From: Altererythrobacter ishigakiensis
GTDB lineage: Bacteria; Pseudomonadota; Alphaproteobacteria; Sphingomonadales; Sphingomonadaceae
Direction: 5' to 3'
NCBI RefSeq assembly: GCF_001663155.1
Contig: NZ_CP015963.1
Location: 372,001 to 436,000 of the forward strand
Length of the DNA: 64,000 nucleotides
Shown piece after piece: positions 1 through 8,424 of the stretch. The translations under genes were made by a program, and so were the position numbers. A model generated the notes under the pieces. That model did no database searches, was not told the origin of the DNA, and saw only the letters and a program-made list of their open reading frames with translations. The stretch's first letter is position 1; the number at the start of each line of letters is the position of its first letter.

Positions 1-1569
1 GAAACGAGCAGCTTTAAAGAAACCGTCATCGCTGATGTCGTACTCGGCATCAAACCTTACGCTGTCGAGCTCACCTTCGTTCTTCTCACGGCTATCAAGG
101 CCAAACCAGTAGTAGCTATAGAAACCGCTGGTGAAGTAGTCGCTTGGCGAATTTTCTGGCGCAAGAAATTCAACACTGGGCGTCTTGCCTGATAGATCAA
201 GCGCGACATCAGCCCAGGTACGGGTAGCGCCAAATACTGAGTCGCGACGCAAGCTAGAATCGATGTGCTGCGCCTCGATGTTCACGCGGAATCGATCTGT
301 GAGGTTCCAATCGACGTCGAAAGAGAAGTCTTCTGTAACCGACTTCGCAGCCCTCACGAAACGAAGAGCCTCAACGTTGAGGCCGCCGTTGCCGAATGGA
401 GTGGCATAAGCATCGCCAGGCCGCTGTGTCAGAATGCCGCTTTCGAAAACACCATTCTCATCAAACTGCCATGTGCTGCCAGCACGCGGCACTGGAAACA
501 GATTGTCAACATCTGCAGCAGGCGGAGCGATAAAGGCGAATTCTTCGGTTTCAAATGTTGTTTCAGAGCGAAGGTATTCGATCGTCGCAACGAAATCGCC
601 GGTCGGATCTTCGTACTGGAAAATCCCAGACCAAGCTTCGCGGTCGCGGTCGAGATCCGTTGTACGGACACCAGCACCCTTTGGAACTACAACGGACCCA
701 GCCGGCGGGAAATTGCTCTCATCAAAGCTCGGATCGCCACTAAAACCGCCGGACGTAAGCGTAAGAACGCGAATACAGTCGGCGTCGTAAGTAGTCGCAC
801 GATAGCACGGGTCGGCAATCTGTGACGCGTCGGTGCGGCTCTTCAACTCAGAGGTTGAGTATGCAAGCTGAAAACCCACTGTTCCGCGATCGGTATCAAT
901 GGTTGTCGACCCCAACAGGTTGAATGTCGGAGACCAATCTTCCCTTAAATCGCCGTAGTTGGCCTCGACTGATCCAGCAATCTTCAATCCAGGATTGTCT
1001 AGAGGCTTGCGAGTCACGAGATTGACGGTACCCGCAATGGCGCCTTCAACCATATCAGCTGTGACGTTTTTGAATACCTCTACTCGACCAAGTAGCTCCG
1101 GCGACACGTCGTTAAAGCTCAGCACTCGACCACCGTTCGCCGAGAAAATTTCGCGGCCATTTAGCTCGGAGCGCACATAGGGAATGCCGCGAATAATAAC
1201 GCCGGTGCCCTCAACCGAGAAGCGGTCGGGGTCAGTCGTCTTTTCAAATCGGCCAATGTTGACGCCGGGAACACGCTGCAATGCCTCAGCCACGGACCGG
1301 TCCGGTAGTGCACCAATGTCTTCCGCCGTGATCGCGTCAACGAAGGTATCGGAGTCACGCTTGATATTCTGCGCACTCTCTAGTGAAGCACGGAAACCAG
1401 TGACCACAATCACATTGTCGGCCTCGGCCGCCGCTTCTTCATCACCCGATTCCGCATCCTGCGCCATGGCTGGAGTCGCAATCATCGCTGATAGCGCGAT
1501 GCTCGAAGCAGTGCTGAGTGCCAGAAAACGCCGCGAGAGCACGGCTTCGGTTTGCTTTTGCTGAGACAA
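1..1569 (-). CDS. TonB-dependent receptor, N-terminal part (runs off the left edge)
   Basis: This is an outer-membrane TonB-dependent receptor, which would import a nutrient (often a glycan or siderophore) using TonB energy. The frame is open from a TTG start at 1569 to base 1, so about 523 N-terminal residues are visible. The TTG is preceded by a strong GGAGGG Shine-Dalgarno about 5 nt away, which supports it. A signal peptide ends in ATPAMAQ. It is followed by an Ala/Glu-rich linker, a TonB-box-like VIVVTGFR, and a plug domain with the family motifs VAEALQRVPGV, GVIIRGIPYVRSELNG and GAIAGTVNLVTRKPL. Beta-barrel sequence then follows. The divergent halogenase-like gene is a familiar partner of such receptors in Sphingomonadales and Caulobacterales, where these loci often serve carbohydrate uptake. 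The substrate cannot be read from this sequence. Confidence 0.93.
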   Translation of the reverse strand, partial: MSQQKQTEAVLSRRFLALSTASSIALSAMIATPAMAQDAESGDEEAAAEADNVIVVTGFRASLESAQNIKRDSDTFVDAITAEDIGALPDRSVAEALQRVPGVNIGRFEKTTDPDRFSVEGTGVIIRGIPYVRSELNGREIFSANGGRVLSFNDVSPELLGRVEVFKNVTADMVEGAIAGTVNLVTRKPLDNPGLKIAGSVEANYGDLREDWSPTFNLLGSTTIDTDRGTVGFQLAYSTSELKSRTDASQIADPCYRATTYDADCIRVLTLTSGGFSGDPSFDESNFPPAGSVVVPKGAGVRTTDLDRDREAWSGIFQYEDPTGDFVATIEYLRSETTFETEEFAFIAPPAADVDNLFPVPRAGSTWQFDENGVFESGILTQRPGDAYATPFGNGGLNVEALRFVRAAKSVTEDFSFDVDWNLTDRFRVNIEAQHIDSSLRRDSVFGATRTWADVALDLSGKTPSVEFLAPENSPSDYFTSGFYSYYWFGLDSREKNEGELDSVRFDAEYDISDDGFFKAARF

Positions 1570-1638
1570 GTTTCCCTCCCCGGATGTGAACCTCACGCTC
1601 ACGTATGTCCTATTAACACAATATTCCTTATCGGATGA

Positions 1639-1652
1639 TGTTAGCGTTCACA
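1639..1652. promoter_or_regulatory. operator-like imperfect palindrome, site 1
   Basis: TGTTAGCGTTCACA is an imperfect inverted repeat with a central CG, like LacI/GalR-family operators. It lies in the 193-bp divergent intergenic region between the TonB receptor and halogenase genes. Its centre is 21 bp (two helical turns) from the second site. Which regulator binds is inferred only from the motif type. Confidence 0.4.
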
Positions 1653-1661
1653 ACCCCAAAA

Positions 1662-1671
1662 TGAACGTTCA
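1662..1671. promoter_or_regulatory. operator-like perfect palindrome, site 2
   Basis: TGAACGTTCA is a perfect 10-bp palindrome sharing the CGTTCA(CA) half with the site at 1639-1652. The two centres are 21 bp apart, on the same helix face. The position suits repression or activation of both divergent genes; no regulator gene lies in the visible neighbourhood. Confidence 0.4.
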
Positions 1672-1762
1672 CATTTGATACTTTCGCAAAGTTGGGAATC
1701 ATGGCATTCATGCAACAACAGCGTTATTAAGACAACGTCGACACAGAGGGCGCAAATACACA

Positions 1763-3283
1763 ATGAACTACGGCAACCCTATCAAACGCATCGTGATCGT
1801 AGGCGGTGGTACTGCAGGATGGATGGCGGCAGCAGTCCTCTCACGCCTCAAAAAGGGTCGAGATCTCGATATTGTTCTCGTCGAATCAGAAGCAATTGGA
1901 ACAGTGGGAGTCGGCGAAGCAACAATTCCACCGTTCGTTGAATTTAATCAAATGCTCGAGATCGATGAGCGCGAAATGCTCGCCGAGGCACAAGGCAGCT
2001 TTAAGCTTGGCATTCAATTTGAAAATTGGGGCGAAGTCGGGGACAGTTACATTCACCCCTTCGGTGCTTATGGTTATCATATGGGCGGCATCGCCTTCCA
2101 TCAGGTTTGGCGTCGCATGCGCGAGGCAGGCGAGAAGCGCCCGATTCAAGCCTTCAACCTTGAGACCATGGCTGCGTATTTTGGAAAATTCGCACGCACA
2201 CAAGATTATGCACAAGATGACCTTCCGCCGGTCAACTACGCGTATCACTTAGATGCCGGGCGCTACGCTGCATTCTTGCGCAAATATGCCGAAAAGCGCG
2301 GTGTAATTCGCAAGGAAGGTCGTATTGGTGATTATACGCTTGACCGGGAAAGCGGTTTTGTAATGTCAGTAGTGCTTGAGAGCGGCGAGAGCATTTCAGG
2401 CGACCTGTTTGTGGACTGCTCTGGATTTCGCGGGCTGCTCATCGAGCAAGCACTTGAGACTGGCTATGAAGACTGGACGCATTGGCTGCCGTGCAATCGG
2501 GCAGTTGCGCTTCCTTGCAACCGCGACGATGGCAGTCCACCACCGCCCTTCACGAAGGCCACCGCGCATTCAGCAGGATGGCAATGGCAAGTTCCGCTTC
2601 AGCATCGCAATGGCAACGGCCATGTCTATTGCGACGCATATATGTCAGCCGACGAAGCACACGACATCTTGGTCAGCAATATTGCAGGCAAGCCAACCGC
2701 GGAACCAAATCACCTTCGCTTCATCACCGGCCGAAGGAAGAAATTCTGGAACAAGAACGTTGTCGCTTTAGGTCTGTCTGCCGGTTTCATGGAGCCGCTC
2801 GAGTCAACCTCGATCCATCTAATTAATACTGGTGTAAACAAGCTGGTGGCACTGCTTTCGCTAGAAGGCATTAACCCCGCACAAGTTGACGCATTCAACC
2901 GTCTCACGGCCAAGGAATACGCTAGAATTCGCGACTTCCTTATCTTGCATTATAATGCAACCGAGCGCACCGATTCCGAATTCTGGAATTATTGCCGCAC
3001 CATGAGCGTGCCCGACACTCTCACCGAGAAGGTCGAGCTGTTCAAAACGAACGGACAAATATTCCGCGAGGAAGACGAACTGTTTACCGAAACAAGCTGG
3101 GCTGCCGTGATGATGGGACAGCGAATTGTAATGGGCGGCCACAATCCGGTTGCAGATACTTTCGATCTGCCTGCAACTAAAAGCGAGATGGACGAGATGG
3201 AGAAATCAATCCGCTTCGTGGTTCAGCACATGCCAGGGCATGAAGACTATCTGAAGCGCTACTGCCCGGCTCCCACGATCTAG
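1763..3283 (+). CDS. flavin-dependent tryptophan-halogenase family protein
   Basis: This 506-residue protein belongs to the FADH2-dependent halogenase family (Trp_halogenase). The FAD dinucleotide-binding motif VGGGTAGW is at residues 13-20. GVGEATIPPF follows at 49-58. The family's catalytic lysine is present as K81 in GSFKLGIQF, equivalent to K79 of PrnA. The halogenase WxWxxP signature appears as GWQWQVP, and the active-site Glu motif as MEPLEST. The key residues are therefore intact, but homologues beside TonB receptors in Sphingomonadales are usually of unknown substrate, and free tryptophan is not assured. The gene diverges from the receptor and probably shares its control. It ends 4 bp before the left attachment repeat of the genomic island. 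Confidence 0.9.
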   Translation: MNYGNPIKRIVIVGGGTAGWMAAAVLSRLKKGRDLDIVLVESEAIGTVGVGEATIPPFVEFNQMLEIDEREMLAEAQGSFKLGIQFENWGEVGDSYIHPFGAYGYHMGGIAFHQVWRRMREAGEKRPIQAFNLETMAAYFGKFARTQDYAQDDLPPVNYAYHLDAGRYAAFLRKYAEKRGVIRKEGRIGDYTLDRESGFVMSVVLESGESISGDLFVDCSGFRGLLIEQALETGYEDWTHWLPCNRAVALPCNRDDGSPPPPFTKATAHSAGWQWQVPLQHRNGNGHVYCDAYMSADEAHDILVSNIAGKPTAEPNHLRFITGRRKKFWNKNVVALGLSAGFMEPLESTSIHLINTGVNKLVALLSLEGINPAQVDAFNRLTAKEYARIRDFLILHYNATERTDSEFWNYCRTMSVPDTLTEKVELFKTNGQIFREEDELFTETSWAAVMMGQRIVMGGHNPVADTFDLPATKSEMDEMEKSIRFVVQHMPGHEDYLKRYCPAPTI

Positions 3284-3287
3284 ACGC

Positions 3288-3337
3288 TGGCGCACCCGAC
3301 AGGATTCGAACCTGTGACCTCTGCCTTCGGAGGGCAG
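3288..3337. repeat. left attachment site (orphan tRNA-Arg 3' fragment)
   Basis: These 50 bp are identical to 17173-17222, the 3' part of the intact tRNA-Arg gene. Identity stops exactly at both sides (c versus t before, ag versus cg after). The fragment lacks the D arm and the 5' acceptor strand, so it is not a functional tRNA. It marks the distal junction left by site-specific integration. Confidence 0.93.
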
Positions 3338-3424
3338 AGATTCACTGTTCGCTGACGTTCTTACCTATACGTAAGTAGCTGTAAGGCAACCATTGTAGTT
3401 CGACAAAGTCCGCCTATGTTTTAC

Positions 3425-3439
3425 GGGAATTTTACAGGA
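3425..3439 (+). repeat. island end repeat, left copy
   Basis: GGGAATTTTACAGGA occurs here, 88 bp inside the left core, and in the same orientation at 17123-17137, 36 bp inside the right core. A direct repeat next to both att cores fits arm-type binding sites for the integrase or excisionase. That role is inferred. Confidence 0.55.
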
Positions 3440-3469
3440 ATCTCATTCCTTCAATCCCCGTGAGGCATA

Positions 3470-4636
3470 ATGGACCTGAGCAAAGTGAAAGAGCGAGCCA
3501 AGCTCAAGCCGGACCCAAAGGGCAAGGCAGAACCATACTGGCAGCGCCTCAGTCCTGGCTGCTTCGTCGGTTACTGCCCACATGTAGGCGACGGTGAGGG
3601 CACATGGCATGCGCGCGCATACGATGAAGACAAGCGTGGTTATCGGCGGAGGTGCCTTGGGTCCTTTGCTTCTTCCAGCGGCAACGAGCGATTCGCCCTA
3701 GCGAAAAAGGCCGCCGAGGCGTTTGCGGCAAGTGTAGAAAGCGGCGGCACCCCAGAGAAACGACTCGAAACGGTGCGGGATGCGTGCGAACAATACGCCG
3801 CGGATCGAGCTGAGGCCTCTGCCCGCTTTGAGCGTCACGTTTATGGACATGACCTTGCGAAAGTGAAGCTAATCAAACTTCGACGCAGGCATCTAGTGGG
3901 TTGGCGAGAATGGCTGAGCGGCAAGCCGGCAACCTACGGCAAACGTGCCAACGGCGCGCCCAAGACTCGACCACGAAGCCCCTCATCGATCAACCGCGAC
4001 ATCGCCGCGCTTCGCGCCGCACTGAATAGGGCGATAGCCCCGGGAACACCGAACACAGAGGCAGATTGGCAAAGCGCGTTAAAGGCTATCCCAAACGCAG
4101 ATCGCAAACGAGACGGATACCTGCCTCGCGAACAGCGAAAAGCTGTCTTGGCGCAGCTGCCGCCAGATGCTCATGCATTCTTCACCGCGCTATGCCTTTT
4201 GCCCCTTCGCCCCGGAGCAATGGCCAAGCTGAAAGTCGCCGATTTCAACAAGCATACTAACGAACTTGCCATCGGAGAAGACAAGAATGGAAAGCCGCGC
4301 AGATTCACCGTCCCCAAACAGGTCGCACAACTAATTGCAAAACAGTCCGAAGGTAAGCCGCCTGCAGCTTTCCTATTCCAACGCTCTAACGGAAAACCTT
4401 GGAGCAAAGATTCATGGAAGATACCGTTGGCCAGCGCCGTGAGATCTCTCGAACTACCCAAGGACACATGCGCCTACACCTTGCGCCACAGCATTATAAC
4501 GGACCTGGTCAACTCTGGCCTGCCGATTCTAACCATTGCACAAATTTCTGGGACTAGCGTTGAAATGATCGAGCGGCATTACGGGCATCTCGTGTCAGAC
4601 GCAGCGGTGAAGGCCCTTGAGACACTGGAGGTTTAG
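3470..4636 (+). CDS. tyrosine-type site-specific integrase
   Basis: This 388-residue phage-type integrase would catalyse integration and excision at the tRNA-Arg core. The N-terminal half holds an arm/SAM-like core-binding region ending near the SPSSINRDIAALRAALNRA helix. The C-terminal catalytic domain has Arg I at R247 (PLRPGAM), the second box as TLRHS with R339-H340, and HYGH with H370 and the nucleophile Y371. The usual first His of the HxxR box is a Tyr (YTLR), a substitution known in this family. The gene lies 132 bp inside the left att copy and reads into the island. A possible promoter (TTGTAG-16-TATGTT, 3393-3420) precedes it. The next gene starts 3 bp downstream, suggesting co-transcription. 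Confidence 0.95.
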   Translation: MDLSKVKERAKLKPDPKGKAEPYWQRLSPGCFVGYCPHVGDGEGTWHARAYDEDKRGYRRRCLGSFASSSGNERFALAKKAAEAFAASVESGGTPEKRLETVRDACEQYAADRAEASARFERHVYGHDLAKVKLIKLRRRHLVGWREWLSGKPATYGKRANGAPKTRPRSPSSINRDIAALRAALNRAIAPGTPNTEADWQSALKAIPNADRKRDGYLPREQRKAVLAQLPPDAHAFFTALCLLPLRPGAMAKLKVADFNKHTNELAIGEDKNGKPRRFTVPKQVAQLIAKQSEGKPPAAFLFQRSNGKPWSKDSWKIPLASAVRSLELPKDTCAYTLRHSIITDLVNSGLPILTIAQISGTSVEMIERHYGHLVSDAAVKALETLEV

Positions 4637-4639
4637 GCG

Positions 4640-5266
4640 ATGAAGCTGCCAAATCATCCCTACGTTTCACTTAATGATGCGCTCGATTGGGTGCATGAAA
4701 TCTCGTCCAAAAGTAATCCAATCGACAGGACTTGCCTCGAGCAAGCGCTGACCCTCATCCTTGACAAAGCGGTCGAAGGCAAGATCAGGTTAGTCGGCAA
4801 GCATGCCCAATCGTACCCAGCTGAACCAAGCGAAATTCAATTGCATGCGATCCCAAAGCTGGCATTGCTCGAATACCGGCAGTGGGACCGCGATAACATT
4901 GCGCTGAGACATGGCGAAGGACTCCTCGGCTTTCCAGACCAGAATGGCGAATGGTCACCCGACCAAATTACAGGAAGGGAAGATTTCTACTGCGATGTAC
5001 GGCTTAACCGTGCGGACCTGCTCGATGAGTTCCCTGCAGCCAAGGCTATCGTTGCCGGTACTGTTGGAGCGGAAAGAAAGTGCGAAACATGGCTGGACGC
5101 AGCTTTCGCCAATGACGGCAGCCCCCATCGCTCCAAAGCACACTTCAAGCAGCAGGCCCAGCGCGAAATTCCAGGCCTAACAGGCCGCGGATTCGATCGC
5201 GCTTGGGCTAAATCCGCGCCTAGTGCCGGTCGTTCTGCAGCAGGCAGGAAGAAATTGGCACGGTGA
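4640..5266 (+). CDS. island protein of unknown function, integrase-linked
   Basis: This 208-residue protein of unknown function begins 3 bp after the integrase stop, so the two are probably one transcript. The first 150 residues show no recognisable catalytic motif. The C-terminal 55 residues (CETWLDAAF, then GLTGRGFDRAWAKSA, ending in GRSAAGRKK) match the small helical tail seen in many proteins encoded on alphaproteobacterial islands, with a basic end that could touch DNA. An accessory role in integration or replication is a guess from position only. Confidence 0.75.
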   Translation: MKLPNHPYVSLNDALDWVHEISSKSNPIDRTCLEQALTLILDKAVEGKIRLVGKHAQSYPAEPSEIQLHAIPKLALLEYRQWDRDNIALRHGEGLLGFPDQNGEWSPDQITGREDFYCDVRLNRADLLDEFPAAKAIVAGTVGAERKCETWLDAAFANDGSPHRSKAHFKQQAQREIPGLTGRGFDRAWAKSAPSAGRSAAGRKKLAR

Positions 5267-5352
5267 ATCGATTCACCAATTTATCGTGTCGGCTATTCGC
5301 ATAAACTCGTTTGCGTACTTTGTTGCCCGATCCACTCACAGGGAACAAAGTC

Positions 5353-5541
5353 ATGAAACAAGAAGCGAACCAAATCCCGAAACTTGCCTACAGTATTCGA
5401 GAGGCCTGCCAGGCGACGAGTCTCGGCCGTACAAACCTCTATGAACACATCGCCAAAGGTAACCTGCGCGTCGTGTATGTTGGCCGCCGAGCCCTAATCC
5501 CGGCCGAGAGTCTTCACCGCCTTGTTTCAGGAGAAGGATGA
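5353..5541 (+). CDS. AlpA/excisionase-like helix-turn-helix protein
   Basis: This 62-residue protein has a single HTH_17/excisionase-type fold: AYSIREACQATSLGRTNLYEHI is followed by the typical RVVYVGRRALIPAESLHRLV wing. Such proteins act as recombination directionality factors or as activators of island genes. The ATG at 5353 is chosen because KLAYSIREA starts the domain nine residues later; an in-frame upstream start at 5311 would only add an unstructured stretch. The 86-bp gap before it can hold a promoter. It begins the replication operon: its stop overlaps the next start (ATGATG at 5538). Confidence 0.85.
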   Translation: MKQEANQIPKLAYSIREACQATSLGRTNLYEHIAKGNLRVVYVGRRALIPAESLHRLVSGEG

Positions 5542-5882
5542 TGGCCTGGAGTCCAGTTCAGCTTCGCGCGTACGCAAGACTCGAACTCCTTATGAATCAG
5601 CTGGCGAGTGAATCGTTTGGTATCGGAGACATCGTTCGTACTGCGACGAGAATCGAGCAACTAGTCGGCGAAGTCGAAAAACTCTGGCCCCATCTGCCGG
5701 GAAACCGGGATTCCTTAGCTGACGCTACGGAGCGCATGCTCATGCGCATGGGGCTTGTGCGCCGCGCATTTGCTTCGCCCAGCCCACTACCTCACCAGTG
5801 GGACTTGCGGCAGCTACTTGATCACGATCTCGACGAACTGGTCTCCGGAATGTTCAACTATCACCAGGGGGTGGGAACATGA
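5538..5882 (+). CDS. hypothetical island protein
   Basis: This 114-residue protein is of unknown function. It overlaps the excisionase-like gene upstream (4 bp) and the primase gene downstream (ATGA at 5879), so it is a translationally coupled member of the replication operon. The sequence is mostly helical, with no cysteine pairs, signal peptide or membrane segment. A DNA-replication accessory role is inferred only from its neighbours. Confidence 0.75.
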   Translation: MMAWSPVQLRAYARLELLMNQLASESFGIGDIVRTATRIEQLVGEVEKLWPHLPGNRDSLADATERMLMRMGLVRRAFASPSPLPHQWDLRQLLDHDLDELVSGMFNYHQGVGT

Positions 5883-6766
5883 GCGAGGCTGCTTCTTACG
5901 TATCTTCAGGTCTGGCTCTGGTGCCTATACCAAAGGGAAGCAAAGGTCCGCGGCATCTTGGGTGGAATGAAGCGCGTAACGCCATAATGGACACTAGATC
6001 AGCAGCAGGTCACGAAGGGAATTGGGGACTTGCTCACGCCTACTGCTCGCCAGAGCCAACCTGCGCGCTCGATATCGATGACATGGCGCTTGCCAACGAT
6101 TGGCTTGCCTCGCGAGGGGTTGATTTAGAACAGCTGATCGACGCCCCAGATTGTGTGCAGATTTTGTCTGGCCGGAAGAACCGCTGCAAAGCGTTATATA
6201 GGTTGCCACCCGGCGCCTCCGCGATGCCGAGCCTCGCGATTCACATCCCATTTGCTCAGCGATCTTCCGTGACGATACTCGAGTTTCGCTGTGCCAGCCT
6301 AAATGGCGTGACTGTCCAGGATATTCTTCCGCCATCCATCCATCCACGAACTGGGGCGCCCTACGAATGGGGTGGCAATGGGCATTGGCGATCTATGCCG
6401 GAGATACCAAGCAATCTGCTAGCCCTCTGGCAATCTGAGTTGAGCACGCGTGAAGCAAGCAGGTGCCCAGTTCCACCGCTAATCAAGCGGATCAATGACA
6501 CACCAAGGCAGCGTGCGCGTTTGACTGACATGCTATCGATTATTTCTGCCGATTGTAGTTACGAGCGCTACCGTGATGTGGTTTGGGCAATTCTGTCTCT
6601 CGGCTGGACCGATGGCTTACAGGTCGCCGAGCGCTGGTGCCGCACTGCCCCTCATCGGTATGATGATAGAAATTTCCATTTGGTCGCCGCGAACCACGAC
6701 CTAAGTCGCAGCCCGACACTTGGTACAATCGTGCATTTTGCGCGCGAAGAAGGCTGGGATGGCTAG
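5879..6766 (+). CDS. Prim-Pol domain primase with PriCT domain
   Basis: This 295-residue protein would prime or polymerise DNA for autonomous replication of the element. The N-terminal half is a bifunctional primase/polymerase (archaeo-eukaryotic primase fold). LALVPIPKGSKGP is near residue 13, and the metal-binding acid motif CALDIDD gives D65 and D67. A basic SGRKNRCKALYR segment follows. Residues from about 205 form a PriCT-type region (LSIISADCSYERYRDVVWAI, then LGWTDGLQVAERW). Its ATG overlaps the upstream stop, and the helicase start lies inside its last codons. Primase and helicase as separate overlapping genes are typical of satellite and plasmid-like replicons. Confidence 0.88.
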   Translation: MSEAASYVSSGLALVPIPKGSKGPRHLGWNEARNAIMDTRSAAGHEGNWGLAHAYCSPEPTCALDIDDMALANDWLASRGVDLEQLIDAPDCVQILSGRKNRCKALYRLPPGASAMPSLAIHIPFAQRSSVTILEFRCASLNGVTVQDILPPSIHPRTGAPYEWGGNGHWRSMPEIPSNLLALWQSELSTREASRCPVPPLIKRINDTPRQRARLTDMLSIISADCSYERYRDVVWAILSLGWTDGLQVAERWCRTAPHRYDDRNFHLVAANHDLSRSPTLGTIVHFAREEGWDG

Positions 6767-8093
6767 CGTTGCACCAATAGCACGTCCGACGGATCCGCTG
6801 ATCGAGCTACAACAAGCCTTTTTCATGTTTTCAATTGGCGGGGACGTGCGGATCGGTCGGCACAAGGAGCTGGCTGCGCTGAAGAATGGTGCCCGTCATG
6901 AGGACGTCGGGATGTATGGCATGCAGGCGGGCAAGCTTCTTATGGAGCGCCACCTCGAAAATCTGCCCATCTCGTGTGACCCTAAAAGGGTCATCAAGGA
7001 CTTCGTTACTCACCCCAATACGGTGATGTATGACGAGATCGCCTTTAGTCCTTTGCAGACCCCGCCCACGACGCTCAACTATTGGTCACCTTCCCCGATT
7101 CAACCCATGCCAGGCGACTGGCTGATCATTCGTAACTTCCTGTTGGAGCAAATTTGCGGGGGCGATATCGGCCTATATCGTTACCTTATCTGCTATCTCG
7201 CACATATGCTCCAGCGCCCCGAGGAGAAACCTGGCGTAATTCCGTCACTGATGGGTGGACAAGGCACTGGGAAGGGTACTTTTGGTCAGCTCCTTAGAGC
7301 GATCTGGCCGCATACAACTCTACAAGTCTCCGATGTCTCTCATGTCGTGGGCCAGTTCAATGCTTCTATCGAACGGCACTATGCAGTCTTCATGGATGAG
7401 GCGCTATTCGCCGGTGACAAGAAGGCCATTGATCGCCTGAAGTCTTTTGTTACCGAACCATTCGTCACGATTGAGCAGAAGCTGCAACCACGTCGTTCCA
7501 TACGCTCCTTTCACCGTTTCTTCGCAGCCAGCAACCACAGGCATTTTGCCCAAGTCGATACCGACGACCGACGCTTTGTGTTTTTCCAGGTTGGATCAGG
7601 GCGCAAAGCAGACGCGCACTACTGGAACTCTGTCCACGCTGCATTGGATGACCCGGAAGTAATATCAGCTGCCGTTCACGATCTGCAGCGCATCAAACTG
7701 GATCAATTCAACGTACGCTTGCGACCCAAGACCAGAGCTCATGTCGATCAGAAGCTGCGCTCCTTGTCGGGGTTTGACCGGTACTGGTACGAGGTATTGC
7801 AGACTGGGCAGATAGCACCTGGCCAGCCCTTTAGTGAGCATTGGTCTGATGCACGATTTGTTGCCACCGCGTCTATAATGCATGGTTGGACCACCGCAGA
7901 GCGCGGCCAGCGTAAGTACGGCTCATTGCAAGAGCGCGACATCCACGAGGCGCTCAAGCGGCTCTGTCCTTCTGCGCGAAGTGGGCGGCGATTGATCAAC
8001 GGCGGACATCAAAGAGGCAAGGAGATGCCGTCATTATCGGCCGCACGGGAGGAGTTCGCCAAGTATCTGGATGCAACTATTCCTTGGGACTAG
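6759..8093 (+). CDS. DUF5906-type replicative helicase/ATPase
   Basis: This 444-residue P-loop ATPase of the primase-associated (D5/DUF5906) kind would unwind the element's DNA beside the Prim-Pol protein. Walker A is GGQGTGKGT near residues 166-174. Walker B is YAVFMDEALF. A sensor region FFAASNHRHFAQVDTDDRRFVFF follows in sequence and contains the arginine-finger-like DDRR. The ATG at 6759 is preferred because it overlaps the primase stop (6764-6766) and has an AGAAGG ribosome-binding site; an upstream TTG in frame at 6720 would lie deeper within the primase gene. Downstream there are 331 bp without a gene. Confidence 0.88.
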   Translation: MASVAPIARPTDPLIELQQAFFMFSIGGDVRIGRHKELAALKNGARHEDVGMYGMQAGKLLMERHLENLPISCDPKRVIKDFVTHPNTVMYDEIAFSPLQTPPTTLNYWSPSPIQPMPGDWLIIRNFLLEQICGGDIGLYRYLICYLAHMLQRPEEKPGVIPSLMGGQGTGKGTFGQLLRAIWPHTTLQVSDVSHVVGQFNASIERHYAVFMDEALFAGDKKAIDRLKSFVTEPFVTIEQKLQPRRSIRSFHRFFAASNHRHFAQVDTDDRRFVFFQVGSGRKADAHYWNSVHAALDDPEVISAAVHDLQRIKLDQFNVRLRPKTRAHVDQKLRSLSGFDRYWYEVLQTGQIAPGQPFSEHWSDARFVATASIMHGWTTAERGQRKYGSLQERDIHEALKRLCPSARSGRRLINGGHQRGKEMPSLSAAREEFAKYLDATIPWD

Positions 8094-8424
8094 TCGAAAG
8101 AGCGCAAAGCGCCGAATGCCCCTTTGGGCGCTAGTGTCTGCAACGAAGGCCAAACTTGGATTGGGTTGAGTAAGCCACTTGCCACTTTTGCCAGCTTGAA
8201 AAGAAATGTGGTCGGAGGGAACGCAGCTGTGGGGAAGGCGCTTGATCCGGCAAATCTGGCACGCACCTTCCATGGCTCAGCGACGAATACCCGTGACGCG
8301 AAAGCTTTCTAGCTGAAAAGATTACAAGTAGGATGAGCACTGGGGTTGCTCCACCCAGAACACAATGTCATCTTCATGCCATTCAAACCACTGACATTTC
8401 CGGTCTTTTAGGAAGCAGAACAAG
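8094..8424. other. gene-free gap inside the island
   Basis: These 331 bp separate the replication operon from the large ATPase gene. A weak 6-bp hairpin (AGCGCC/GGCGCT, about 8110-8135) lies near the start but has no T run. The only open frames are short and lack ribosome-binding sites. The segment presumably contains the promoter of the ATPase gene, but I cannot point to convincing -35/-10 boxes. Confidence 0.5.

Noticed and set aside
3288..3345. A second tRNA-Arg gene at the left att site
   Set aside because: Only the 3' 50 nt match; the D arm and 5' acceptor strand are absent, so it cannot fold as a tRNA.
8105..8140. Terminator after the helicase gene
   Set aside because: The 6-bp AGCGCC/GGCGCT stem has a long loop and no T run, so it is too weak to list as a terminator.
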